Of a stretch of 64,000 nt of DNA, positions 39,258 through 48,748 are shown piece by piece. A program made the translations under genes and the position numbers. The DNA lies in contig KN805374.1 of the NCBI GenBank assembly GCA_000818945.1, positions 1 to 64,000 of the forward strand, read 5' to 3'. The notes beneath the pieces were generated by a model. That model saw only the letters and a program-made list of their open reading frames with translations. It was not told the origin of the DNA and ran no database searches. The stretch is from Schizochytrium sp. CCTCC M209059 (taxonomy: Eukaryota > Sar > Bigyra > Thraustochytrida > Thraustochytriidae). Position 1 is the stretch's first letter. Each line of letters starts with the position of its first letter.

Positions 39258-39876
39258 TTAACTTTCTAAAATACGAGCAAAAGATAAGAGGGAGAGCAAC
39301 GTCCATTGTCATTTAAGAAGCAGCGTGATCATTAGCGAAGTTCGCAACTTGATCAAACGGGTTGATGGACTGTTTTCCAAGAATTGAGAGAAGAGTTGAA
39401 CTTCTTGACCATCAACAGTGATACTTTCTCCCTGCTTGCTTTGTTTGCCATTCGTGTTGCTCAACGTCCATGGCATGGCCTCAGACGTTCCAAGTTGCTG
39501 ATTCTGTCCAGCGCCTTTGGTCTCCGCGAGCTTGGAGCTTGTAGCATAAAGGCCTAGTGTCTTTTTTCGCTTTTTTTTTTTTTTTTTGCTTTGTCGAGCG
39601 AGCGGGAGCTTGAGCAAACCGGCATCTGAAGCACGCGCGCGCGCGCGCCGTTGCTCCAAGGGACCGGGCGTGTTGCAGCGCTGCTGCTTGTGCCGCTCGT
39701 CCGCGCTTGAAGGCGTCGTCTATCGTCGCGAGATCAGCGGTCTCTTTGATTTCTTCGCCAAGGTGAAGAAGGCGAACGGAGGAAACGTGCTTGTCATCGT
39801 TAGGTCGTCCGCGTCAAGGATCTTCGCCAGCTCCCGATTTTAGTGCGTGGCGGGAGGCGGGACGAGGCGAGCAACC
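39258..39876. other. intergenic region
   Basis: IFT54 3' region and RFC1 leader, with a 17-T tract (about 39571-39587), a (CG)n run (about 39636-39647) and an AAGGCCTAG variant (39549). A minus-strand broken frame is listed separately. Confidence 0.4.
39313..39476 (-). pseudogene. possible broken small ORF
   Basis: From an ATG at 39476 the frame reads MPWTLSNTNGKQSKQ and on to LFSQFLENS. A 2-nt shift near 39377 would continue it as INPFDQVANFANDHAAS and stop (39313-39315). The unshifted frame instead continues to a less protein-like end. Unrecognised; either a decayed or mis-sequenced small gene, or chance. Confidence 0.25.
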
Positions 39877-42522
39877 ATGACAAAGGATATTCGGTCCTTC
39901 TTCAGCAAGCCTGCGCATAACCCAGTAGCACCCAAGAGTACGTCGCCGACCTCGAAGACAGCTGCGAGTAAGAGAAAGGAAATCCCCAGCCCTGCAAAGG
40001 AGAGTACGAAAAAAGGACGCACGACAAGCCCAAGGAAGCGCGAGAAATCGAGTGCAAAACACTCGAGCTCGAGCAAAAAGGCCATCGATATCGAAGATCT
40101 CGAAGACGATAACGACTTTGAGGTCGATGATGATGATGACGACTTTGAAGATACAGACGACATTGTCGTTGTAAGCGCATCGAAAAAGAAGGAATCACGG
40201 ACGAGAGGGACGACCAAGGTGCAAGCGCCGACTCCTGCGTCAAACAAACGTGCGAGGGATCCCTTGACCACAAAGGGCGAGGAGCGTCCAGCGAAAAAGG
40301 CAACGACTCCGAAAAGCAATGCAAAGGCCAAATCACCTCGGAAGGCTTCGACAGCGTCCACATCCACGACCGCCGATCCACGTCTCCCCCTCGCCAATCA
40401 GACCATCGTCATTACTGGCGAGCTAGACAATTTTTCTTCCCGTGAAGAGGCGGCGGAAGCCCTGCAGCGTCTTGGCGCCAAGGTCACGACCTCTGTGAGC
40501 GGACGCACATCTTATCTCGTGGCGGGCCATGTTCTTGAGGATGGCCGCCCTACCTCGCAGTCGAAAAAGTACAAGACTGCGCAGGAAAAGGGTACGACGA
40601 TTCTGGACGAACCCGCGTTCCTCGAATTCCTCGAGGAGGCGCGAGCCAAAGCCGATGCTGCAAATGCTGCTCATGCAGCGGCCCAGCCCCGAGCACCCAC
40701 TACCAATCCACAGGCCCCATCCTTGAGCTCGTCATCGTCTCAGACCTCAGCAGCAAGGTCGGCAGCGACATCAAGCTCATCAAGCGCATCGGGTCCGAGG
40801 AATGTCGATGAAGACAACATTCTCTGGGTTGACAAGTACAAACCCAGGACCGTGGCTGACCTTGTCGGCAACACCAAAGCCGTGGCAGATCTCACGCGAT
40901 GGTTACGGGATTGGGACGCCGTGCACGTCAAGAAAACGCTCCAGATCAAGTACAACAAGCAAAATCCAGGCGCCAAAGCCGCGATTCTCTCAGGCCCCCC
41001 GGGCATCGGAAAGACGTCCGCGGCCACGATTGTGGCTCGTGCCACGGGTTATGACGTGATCGAACTGAATGCAAGTGACGCGCGGTCGAAAAAAGTCATT
41101 CGGGCCGTAGTGGGCGACGCTGCGCACAGCGCCAGTGTCATGGCGCTGGCTTCGAGGTCCGAAGCAGAGGCTAAAAAGAAGGCTAAGCGCGTCATCATCA
41201 TGGACGAGGTCGACGGCATGTCGTCTGACGACCGTGGCGGAAATCAGGAGCTGATCCAGATCATTAAACAGTCGCGGGTGCCAATCATTTGCATTTGTAA
41301 CGACCGGCAAAAGAGTGCTGTGCGATCGCTGTCGAACTACTGCTTTGACTTGCGTTTCGCTCAACCTAGTCTTCCATCCGTGACGAAGCGAGTCATCGAG
41401 ATTGCCCAAAAGGAAGGCATGGACGCCATGCCCAATGCTGTCGAGCGTCTCGTCAAGTCTTCGAATGGCGACGTGCGTCAAGTGATTGGCCTCCTGCAAA
41501 TGTGGAAAGCGACGTCCAATACGGTTACCTTTGACGACGTAGGTCGTCAAGGGGGCTCGCTCCAAAAGGACCAGACGTTTGCACTCACCGCCTTTGGCGC
41601 GGCTACCTTTCTCTTTGGGACAGCTTCGAAGCCGGGCTCCTTTGATTTGCGGTACAACGCCTTTTTCGTGGACTATGACCTCATCCCGCTCATGGTGGCC
41701 GAGAACTATCCAAAGTCTGTCGGGGCAGGCTCGCGCCATCCGCCGAGCTCCTTGGAGACGCTCAAGCAGCTTTCGGCTGCCGCCGATGCCTACTGCGACG
41801 CCGATATTGTTTCGCAGCAGATTCGCGGAGCGCAGCAGTGGGGCCTATTGCCACTTTCTGCTGCCTTGCACCTTCGCGTGGCGAACATAAGCGGTGGATC
41901 CATCGGATTCCCGGGATTTCCAGAGTGGCTTGGCAAGAACTCGGCGCGCGGCAAGAAGAAACGTCTTCTCAGCGAAACGGCCATGCACATGCGCCAGAAA
42001 ACCATGATGAACAGCCAGACCCTCCGACTCGACTACATGGATGCGCTCCGCAACAGCATTGTGCGCCCCCTTCACAATGGTGCGCCCGAGGACATTGATG
42101 CCACCATCGAGTCCATGCAAAGCTACGGGCTCAGCCGCGACGATGTCTTTGAGACGATGCAGGAGGTTCGACTCGAAAACGCTGATCCAAAGCTCTTTGA
42201 GATACCCACCAAGGTTAAGAGCGCCTTTACGCGCAAGTTCAATAAGCTTGGTCACCTTTCGCAGGCCCTCGTGCACGAGCAAGGAATTGTTGGTTTGAAG
42301 CCGACAAAGCGCAAGAAGCAAAAATCGCTTGATGCATCTCAAAACGAGGGCGGGAGCCAAGGTAGCGCCGAAGACGACGACGACGCTGACGATGATGAAG
42401 ATGATGATGACATGGACGCGCTGTTGCGAGCCGGCGCTTCTAAATCGGGTGGCAAAAAAACTGCAGCCAAGTCCACATCCAGCAAGAAAGCGAATGGCAA
42501 GCAGCCCCGGAAGAAACGCTAG
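39877..42522 (+). CDS. RFC1: replication factor C subunit 1 (clamp loader large subunit)
   Basis: 881 residues from the ATG at 39877 (MTKDIRSFFSKP, a PIP-box-like N terminus as in other RFC1 proteins); the few upstream in-frame codons lack ATG. Lys-rich region with acidic clusters, then a BRCT domain (about 168-250, TIVITGELDNFSSREEA) that binds 5'-phosphorylated DNA. AAA+ module: WVDKYKP (about 317), Walker A GPPGIGKTS (about 374), Walker B IIMDEVDGM (about 440), SNYCFDLRF sensor region. Then the RFC1 C-terminal domain (LMVAENYP... LRLDYMDALRN). Ends in an acidic stretch and a basic nuclear-localisation tail. Loads PCNA at primer-template junctions with RFC2-5. The Walker motifs are intact. 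Single exon, slightly shorter than the human protein. Confidence 0.97.
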   Translation: MTKDIRSFFSKPAHNPVAPKSTSPTSKTAASKRKEIPSPAKESTKKGRTTSPRKREKSSAKHSSSSKKAIDIEDLEDDNDFEVDDDDDDFEDTDDIVVVSASKKKESRTRGTTKVQAPTPASNKRARDPLTTKGEERPAKKATTPKSNAKAKSPRKASTASTSTTADPRLPLANQTIVITGELDNFSSREEAAEALQRLGAKVTTSVSGRTSYLVAGHVLEDGRPTSQSKKYKTAQEKGTTILDEPAFLEFLEEARAKADAANAAHAAAQPRAPTTNPQAPSLSSSSSQTSAARSAATSSSSSASGPRNVDEDNILWVDKYKPRTVADLVGNTKAVADLTRWLRDWDAVHVKKTLQIKYNKQNPGAKAAILSGPPGIGKTSAATIVARATGYDVIELNASDARSKKVIRAVVGDAAHSASVMALASRSEAEAKKKAKRVIIMDEVDGMSSDDRGGNQELIQIIKQSRVPIICICNDRQKSAVRSLSNYCFDLRFAQPSLPSVTKRVIEIAQKEGMDAMPNAVERLVKSSNGDVRQVIGLLQMWKATSNTVTFDDVGRQGGSLQKDQTFALTAFGAATFLFGTASKPGSFDLRYNAFFVDYDLIPLMVAENYPKSVGAGSRHPPSSLETLKQLSAAADAYCDADIVSQQIRGAQQWGLLPLSAALHLRVANISGGSIGFPGFPEWLGKNSARGKKKRLLSETAMHMRQKTMMNSQTLRLDYMDALRNSIVRPLHNGAPEDIDATIESMQSYGLSRDDVFETMQEVRLENADPKLFEIPTKVKSAFTRKFNKLGHLSQALVHEQGIVGLKPTKRKKQKSLDASQNEGGSQGSAEDDDDADDDEDDDDMDALLRAGASKSGGKKTAAKSTSSKKANGKQPRKKR

Positions 42523-42991
42523 AGCTTCAAAACACGATTTTAGAGCGCATTTTATTTTTGGTGGACACACATCTTTCAAGAATTTAGGAAACAAAGAACG
42601 CCCATTTTCGAGGCTAGGTTTTCCGACCTTTGACCTGATTACACTTGATTCACTCCCTCCTTCCAAACAAAAGTCAGTTCGGTTGCCGACGATTGGGGAA
42701 TGAATACGACATGTACTCGCAGTATGTTGGAGTAGGCGACATGGGGCATGCAAAAAGATTCAGAAGTTGACAATTTGGATGAATTATGAGGAGGGAAAGA
42801 GAGGAAAAAAAAAAAATGAAAGGAAACTAGCGCAGTAGGCCAAGTGAGCTGAGCTCGCCTGTTGGGACTAAAAAACTAAAAACTTGCGATAGCGCGTCCC
42901 GAGCGCTCTCACAAGCTACCGTTGTTCGTTCACAAGCTGACTGGCGCTTTCAGGTGACACCGAAAATATCTCGCACAAGACCTCTCTTTGC
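42523..42991. terminator. convergent 3' region between RFC1 and the zinc-knuckle gene
   Basis: Convergent gene ends, A-rich tract (about 42808-42820), lower GC than flanks. No gene or defined hairpin seen. Confidence 0.35.
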
Positions 42992-43881
42992 TCACCTCCG
43001 ACGCCGCTTTGAGTCTCGCCTATTCGACTCACCACCGTAGCTTTTACGTTTCCCGTACGATTGATTGCGACTGCCAGCAAAGCCGGTGGGCTGACGATAA
43101 TACGAACCGCTCGGCGCACTACGTCGCCGACCTCTCGAGGAAGGCCGCGGGCACATGGCAGCAATATGACCCTGTTGTCCACAATTGTAGCACGTTGCCA
43201 AAGCAGCTCCGTGAGACTCTTGATCGCTCGCGCGAGGCTCTGGGCAACGCTCGTCGAAATGAGCTCCCGCACAATTAGAGCAACTGCCATTGGGCACTCG
43301 ACTTCGCGACTGGCCCTCGAGCCCCTTCGAGTACGTGGTCTGGTGGCAGTTGACATGACCAAGCTTGAAGCATTGCATGCATGCTACACTGCGCAGTTCT
43401 GAAAAGTTGACGCGACGGCGCGGTTTAAGAAGTCTTTCGTGAATGACGACCCCGACCGAGCTTGTACAATCTCTGGAAAGGTGCCCGGTACGTCCGCACT
43501 TGTAGCAAATGATTTGCGGACAATCTTTTTGCTCGTGGCTCGTCTCGCCGCACAAAAGACAACTCCGTGCCGCGGGGGCCTGCAAACACTCGGCTTGAAT
43601 ATGGCCCTTTTCTCCGCAGCGGCGGCACGTCGGAGCCTCAAAGTAGCGGAAGGCGCCACCGCTTTGCCTCCGAGCTTGGCCGTTCACCGCCCCGAACTCC
43701 TCCCCCTCCTCGTCATCGTCGTCAATTGCGTCGTTTTTTGCGTCGTTGTTGCTCTCATTCGTTTTGACAATCTGGATGTCATCGTCGTCGTCGTTATCGT
43801 TATCGTCGTCGTTGTCGTCGTTATCGTCGCCTTCGTTGTTGTTGTTGTTCTTGTCCTCTTCGCGAGGGCGTTTTGCAGAGC

Positions 43882-43919
<38 letters not shown>

Positions 43920-44179
43920 GCCTCGGCCTCGGCCTCGGCGTCCACGACCTGGCGCTCCGCCCCGTCTCCCTGCATGGCGGCCTCGTCCTCCTCGCCAAGC
44001 TCTTCTTGGTCCTCCTCGTCGGACCCTTCGCACACGTTCACGAGCTTGTAGTTGTTGCGCGCCTCGCCGGCCCCCTCCTCCTCCTCCTCCTCCTCCTCCT
44101 CCTCCCCGCGCCCCGCGCCGCGCCCGGCCCCGCCCGCTTCGCTCTCCGACGACGAGTCCTCGCTGTGGAAGGCCGCCAT
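42992..44179 (-). CDS. AIR1/ZCCHC7-type CCHC zinc-knuckle protein (TRAMP complex)
   Basis: 395 residues from the ATG at 44179 (MAAFHSEDSSSESE); upstream in-frame codons are GC-rich non-homologous leader. The N-terminal half is very acidic, with poly-Glu, poly-Ala and Asp/Asn runs. Clustered zinc knuckles follow: CRRCGEKGHIQAEC, CLLCGETSHEQKDC, CYKCGRTGHLSRDC, a partial one (CMQCFKLGHVNC), a shortened CSNCAGAHFDERC and CYNCGQQGHIAAMC. The C terminus is Arg/Lys-rich. The 4-6 knuckle string with a diverged fourth knuckle is the AIR1/2-ZCCHC7 pattern. These bridge the Trf4-type poly(A) polymerase and Mtr4 helicase to mark nuclear RNA for the exosome. The exosome cap gene RRP40 is 5 kb away. Divergent from the DUF1764 gene. 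Confidence 0.85.
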
Positions 44180-44395
44180 GCCGCCGCGCAGCCCCGCCTC
44201 GTTCCCGCTCTGCAGACGCTGCCTGCAGTCGCTGCCGCGGCGTGCCACCGGGGCCTCCCGGTCCCGGTCGACCGGGAAAGCCCGGTGCGCCATGGCCAGC
44301 CCTGGCCACTCACCGCTCGCGTCTGCTTCGCCGGAGCCGCAGACCCGAGTCGAGCCCGCGCCCGCGCCCGAGCGCGAGTCCGAGCGGCGGGCGCG
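44180..44395. promoter_or_regulatory. compact bidirectional promoter (zinc-knuckle gene / DUF1764 gene)
   Basis: Only 216 bp separates the two divergent start codons. GC-rich with no obvious TATA, so both 5' UTRs and promoters must overlap. Confidence 0.55.
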
Positions 44396-44821
44396 ATGGG
44401 GCGCAAGCGCGCGCGGCGCGAGGCGGCGGCGGCGGCGGACGAGGACGAGAAGGCGGCGCCGGAGACGGGCTCCGTCGTGAAGAGGGAGGGCAAGGGCAAG
44501 GGCGGGAACAAGGGCGCGGCGCTGAGCGCGCTCGACGAGCTCTTCTCCGACGCCGGCGCCAAGGTGCGCGAGCGCAAGAAGAAGGAGCGGGAGCAGGAGG
44601 AGAAGGAGGCCGCCGAGGAGCGCGCCGAACGCGAGGCGCGCAAGAGGAGACGCAAGGAGGACGAAAAGGAGGCCAAGGCCAACAAGTTCTACGTCGACGA
44701 CCTCACGCCCATTCGCCTCGATCCCGAATCGGGGTTCCCCGTGTACCGCGAAGAGGATTTGCGCATTGGCCAAGGCGGAGACACTGCGGACTGTCCCTTT
44801 GATTGCAAGTGCTGCTACTGA
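44396..44821 (+). CDS. DUF1764 family protein
   Basis: 141 residues from the ATG at 44396 (MGRKRARREAAA). N-terminal Lys/Arg/Ala region with nuclear-localisation-like stretches, an LDELFSDAG segment, a long Glu/Arg/Lys single helix, and the family's diagnostic C terminus: L-D-P-E-S-G-F-P-V-Y-R-E-E-D-L followed by CPFDCKCCY. The G.P(V/I)Y..EEL....CPFDC.CCF ending defines DUF1764. The protein is conserved across eukaryotes with no agreed biochemical role; its basic composition suggests a nucleolar or nuclear location. The conserved Cys cluster could bind metal (inference). Confidence 0.88.
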   Translation: MGRKRARREAAAAADEDEKAAPETGSVVKREGKGKGGNKGAALSALDELFSDAGAKVRERKKKEREQEEKEAAEERAEREARKRRRKEDEKEAKANKFYVDDLTPIRLDPESGFPVYREEDLRIGQGGDTADCPFDCKCCY

Positions 44822-45172
44822 GGGGGCGGAATCTCTCGTGAAAGAGAGAGAGAGAGAGAGAGAGATACATATGCCCCGCGCTGCACTGCGCTGCACTGCG
44901 CTGCACTGCACTGCACTTCAATGTAATGCAATGCAATGCATGAATCATGAACTAAAAAATCGATGTGGCTGCTGTTTATTTCCGTGCTTGGATTGATCGA
45001 TCGATTGATTGAATGATTGATTGATGGACAGCTCCGTCGTGGGCTTGGGCCTCCGCGGGTGGACAAATTAATGAAAAGTACGCTCACACTCGCTCGCCTG
45101 CCATCTGCTTGCTTGCTCGCGCCACCTGCGTTCTACTCATTTGCTTGCTACGTGCTCGCTTGCACGCCGGAA
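44822..45172. other. intergenic simple-repeat tract
   Basis: (GA)n (about 44839-44864), a run of GCGCTGCACT/GCACT units merging into ATGCA units (about 44878-44942), and GATTGATC/GATTGATT repeats (about 44990-45025). Convergent gene ends; nothing coding seen. Confidence 0.5.
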
Positions 45173-46811
45173 CTATTTCTCGGCAGGAAGCATGCAGGCC
45201 TCCTCAATCTGGTGCTCAGCGAGCACAAAGGGCTCGAGGGCGTCGTGGAGACTTTCCTTGGTGTACAGGGCCGGGTACTTGGGGTGAGGGACAAGATGGT
45301 GCAGCTTGAGAGCCTCGCCATTGAGAACGACGCGCACGTACTCCTTGCCGGCCTTGGCATCTTCCCAGCGCTCAAAGACGAGGTCCGAGCAAAAGGGCGG
45401 CCAGTCCCGAGTACGTGCATCGGTGCCCTCCGGATCGAGTCCCATCAAAAGCATAATGATTGTCCAGTCGTGGCCCGAGTGCACAATGAGACGATGGGCC
45501 TCATCCGGAGCGGCGTTGAGACTTTCCACGATCCGAATAAGCATGCGTCCTGCATGAAGTCGTGTTGCCTCATCACGCGTGGCCGACGAGCCGCCTGAGA
45601 ACATGCTACGGGTACGCTCGGCATCCAACCGCTGAAGGCGACCAAGGAGGTCTTTGACCTCGTCGGCGCCTTCTGGGAGAGGCTTGCCGTGGGCATCACG
45701 TGCAAAAAATTCATCGCGAAAGACGGACAGCATAAAGGCGCCAAAACGTTTCGCAGGGACTTCCATTTCGACCTTTTCCTGCAGTTCTTTGAGCAAAGCG
45801 GCAGCTTCCTTGGTATACTCGTTACTGAGTCGACTCACCCCTTCCTTGAAAAATGATTTGAGACGCGGACACCATTTGCCAAAGTTCGGTGCACCCCACT
45901 CTTCTTCACTTTCATCGCGCAAGTGAATGGTCGCGGGGCAATCTTCCGTAATTTGCGCGGGAAACATGCCCGAGAGAACGCCTTGGACAGTCTCGATGGT
46001 GCGTTCTGTCGACGTCGACCGCACATAAATGTGCTCTTTGGCCGTCTTCCAGTCGGTGCTGAGAAATCCCTGGTCAAGATAACGCGCACGCAAACGCTCG
46101 CCAAGGTCGACACCCTGCTGCATGCCGACCTTCGTCAGGCGCGCGGGAAGTGCGCCTCCCTGCAGCAGGAACAAGACCATCAAATAGTCGGCCAGTAAGT
46201 CAATCCGTAAGCCATGCGTGCAAGGAAAAAAGAATGCAATAAAGGCTTGCATCGAAGCAAAGCGAAGCAAACGCAACGTACCTTGAGAGCGCCTTTGCCA
46301 CGATGTTCGGAACGATCGATCGAGGAAACTTCCGTTGCAGAAATATCTTGCGTCTCTCCTGTCTCCTCATGACGACGAATGACCTTGATGGCAGCGAGAT
46401 TGAGCTTGTCCTTGTCGGAGATCTCAGACTCGAGCCACGTCACGGCACATGGATCATCTTCACTGCGAACGCCTGCGCAAGGAATCGTGCGACACAAGGC
46501 AAATCAAGCAAGTTATATATTTGCGCTCGTCAGCGGTTGTTGTGAATGCCAAAGGTGCCCGTCGTTGTCCATTTCTCTACCAGGGATGGATGCATGCATC
46601 GTGAAGCTGGTCACCGGGTCGACTTACTGAAAGGTGTCCGCGCGCCATGGCGATGAACGACACAGAGTTGAACGAGGTCAAGACCCGGTCCGGGCTGCAA
46701 GCGTGGCGGCGCTTCGGCGCGCGCGCCCGCAGGCGTCCAGACCGCCGCAGCGCCACCAAGGAGCGCAACGCCCGCGCAAGGCAGCGCTTGCCGCGCAAGA
46801 GAGCGGAACAT
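45173..46811 (-). CDS. histidine acid phosphatase, three exons (ACP6-like)
   Basis: Exons on the minus strand: 46811-46628, 46472-46282 and 46159-45173; introns of 155 and 122 nt, GTAAGT and GTACGT donors. The spliced protein is 453 residues. A hydrophobic N-terminal segment (CAGVALLGGAAAVWTP) is followed by the catalytic VVHRHGARTPF in exon 1, whose His forms the phospho-enzyme. The downstream GHDWT in exon 3 supplies the acid His-Asp pair. The R-L-T-K-V-G-M-Q-Q segment matches the region after RHG in lysophosphatidic-acid phosphatase type 6 and related enzymes. Likely a lysosomal/secretory or mitochondrial acid phosphatase depending on how the N terminus is read; substrate unproven. Confidence 0.9.
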
Positions 46812-47135
46812 CCGGGGAAGCCGAGCGTGAAAGGTTGTCTGCTGTCGCTGTGTGCTTCAGCCTCCTCCCTGTTGCATTGTATCTTCGAGGGGGCGACTGG
46901 AAGCAACAATGCCGGAACGAACATCAACGACTCGAATGAGATCAAATAAAGAGGGACACAAGGAGAGCGATCGCAACGTTTCAAGGTGGAGGAACAGGAG
47001 CAGAGTAGAGTGAAGTGGAGTAAAGTCAATTACGATGAATTACACAAAGAGTAGTTCGTGAACTTGTTCGTACGATGCATGCTTGGCCAAGCTGCGAGAA
47101 AATCGAGCGAGCTCAAGGTGATGTCGACTTGGAGG
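46812..47135. other. intergenic region
   Basis: Spans the upstream side of the acid phosphatase and the 3' end of the next minus-strand gene. No supported gene or distinctive motif. Confidence 0.35.
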
Positions 47136-48137
47136 CTACTTGGGGCAGGACACGGCAAGCTTAATTTCCTCCGCAGTGAGCGTAGGCTCAAGGCCAAGAA
47201 TGTCGAGGCAGTCTTGCAGTACTTGCGAGCCGCGTGACGAGTACAGTTTTTCGGCCCTGATCCAGCGCGAGGACTGGAGGTGGTCAGAATAGCCAAAGGC
47301 GCGCATGACGTCGTCCTTGGACCACTCAATGGACTTTGGCTTGTCGATTGGCGTGAGCAATGGGAAACCCACATTGTTTTTGCTCGTTCCACCCATGGAG
47401 AAACTGAGACGCTGCCAAAATCGGTCCGCGTCGGCCTTGCTAACGATCCGCGTTTCCTTCACCCGCGCAATACGATTAAATGCACCGGCCCCTGAGCTCG
47501 TCATGAGAAAAATGTCGCCTGGTCGCACATGGGTAAAGATACGAGTAAAGAGTCCCTCGCAGAATCCCCAGAGATGCTGATTATCGACATCCTTGACGGG
47601 ATGGTCCAGGGTGTGGTCGTTGACGCCCACGCGGCCAGTGGGCACGAGAAAGAGTCTACGGCGCGCGTCGTGCTCGCTTGGATCCATGTCCACGAGCGCT
47701 TGGTGTGTTTGTTTCCAGGCCTTGTACCTGGCGGTGAGCGCGGCGGCATTCTCCTCGTTTTCGTTATCGTTTTCATAACTTTTGCCGGGCTCCGCGGCGT
47801 CATTATTCTCTTCGGCGTAGCTGACCTCTTCTTCGCGAGGTCCGACGTCGCTGCCTTCGAGCGCGCCGTTGGCGGGCCCTTGCTGCAAGCGTGGCGACTT
47901 GCGCCGCGGCACCCTGGTTTTCGCAAAGCGTGTCCTGCTCGCCACGCTGGCTGCTTTCCTCCTCGCGGGGCCCGTTCGTTGGCGCTTTCCCGCTCCCCTC
48001 GTCGCGCCTTGCGCGGTCCTTTTGGCCCCCGTCGCCACCGTTGGCGCAGCCGGGACCTCGATGCCGAGGTCCGAGAGCATGCGCTGGTTCTCCTCGATCT
48101 GCGCACGTCGCCGCTCCTCGTACGAGAGGTCGGGCAT
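47136..48137 (-). CDS. nuclear-type basic protein with possible EVE/PUA-like domain
   Basis: 333 residues from the ATG at 48137 (MPDLSYEERRRAQIEENQ). The N-terminal YEE.R...I.EN...L..LG motif resembles the one at the start of several chromatin-associated proteins (for example the WDR76 type). A Lys/Arg-rich stretch with RRKSPRLQQ and an acidic linker follow. The C-terminal domain (about 200-333) has WGFCEGLFTRIFTHVRPGD, then IFLMTSSGAGAFNRIARVKE and a later IEWSKDDVMRAFGY. The W...VRPGD.(F/L)....G.......V.E pattern is like EVE/PUA-superfamily domains, which read modified bases. That assignment is tentative. Head-to-head with RRP40. Confidence 0.6.
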   Translation of the reverse strand: MPDLSYEERRRAQIEENQRMLSDLGIEVPAAPTVATGAKRTAQGATRGAGKRQRTGPARRKAASVASRTRFAKTRVPRRKSPRLQQGPANGALEGSDVGPREEEVSYAEENNDAAEPGKSYENDNENEENAAALTARYKAWKQTHQALVDMDPSEHDARRRLFLVPTGRVGVNDHTLDHPVKDVDNQHLWGFCEGLFTRIFTHVRPGDIFLMTSSGAGAFNRIARVKETRIVSKADADRFWQRLSFSMGGTSKNNVGFPLLTPIDKPKSIEWSKDDVMRAFGYSDHLQSSRWIRAEKLYSSRGSQVLQDCLDILGLEPTLTAEEIKLAVSCPK

Positions 48138-48650
48138 CTTGCCGACCTTTTCTCGCTTCGTCGCTCGGGACGCAGCGCAGAGCAGCACAGGGCGACGTGA
48201 CGCAACGCAGCGCAGTGCAAGGCCGCACGGCGGGCAGCGCAATCAATCAGTACTGGCAAACTTTGTCGGCGCATTGTTTTTCCCTCGCCCTTTTAGCGGC
48301 CCCGAATAGGCCTAGGATGCGTTGCGCAGATAACTTTTTTTTTATTCTCCTCGTTTCTTTTAAAATTTTGCTTTTTGCGTTGCGCAGTCTTGCTTGGCCG
48401 GGCTTGATGGCGAGTGGTGACTGTGAGTGCCCGGCGAGCGCGCGTGGGTGGGCGAGCGACCATTCACGCCAAGGTGCCGCCAGGGAAAGCAGTGGCACGG
48501 AGAGTTTGACGAAAGGGCGGGAGGCCACGTGCAGTGCGCCGGTGGAGCGGATCCGCGCGGGTTATAACAAGTGGCTCTGTGTACGCCAGCGGGCCCGAAC
48601 GCGAAAGTAGGCGTGGGTGGAGCAGCCATCGGTTGGCTGGAGCGACGACA

Positions 48651-48682
<32 letters not shown>

Positions 48683-48748
48683 TTAGAATCTCAGCTTGCT
48701 CGAACTCAGCCAGCTTGCTCGACTCCATCACCAAGTAAGAGATTCACC
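48138..48748. promoter_or_regulatory. shared upstream region of the EVE-like gene (-) and RRP40 (+)
   Basis: 611-bp divergent region with TAGGCCTAG at 48307 (170 bp from the minus-strand start) and a (GAC)n run (about 48645-48682) in the RRP40 leader. Confidence 0.45.

Noticed and set aside
43439..44395. Long plus-strand extension upstream of the DUF1764 ORF
   Set aside because: Antisense of the zinc-knuckle gene; the DUF1764 homology begins after the ATG at 44396.
44870..45025. CRISPR-like or telomere-like array
   Set aside because: Short degenerate GCACT and GATT units without fixed spacers: ordinary microsatellites in a eukaryotic genome.
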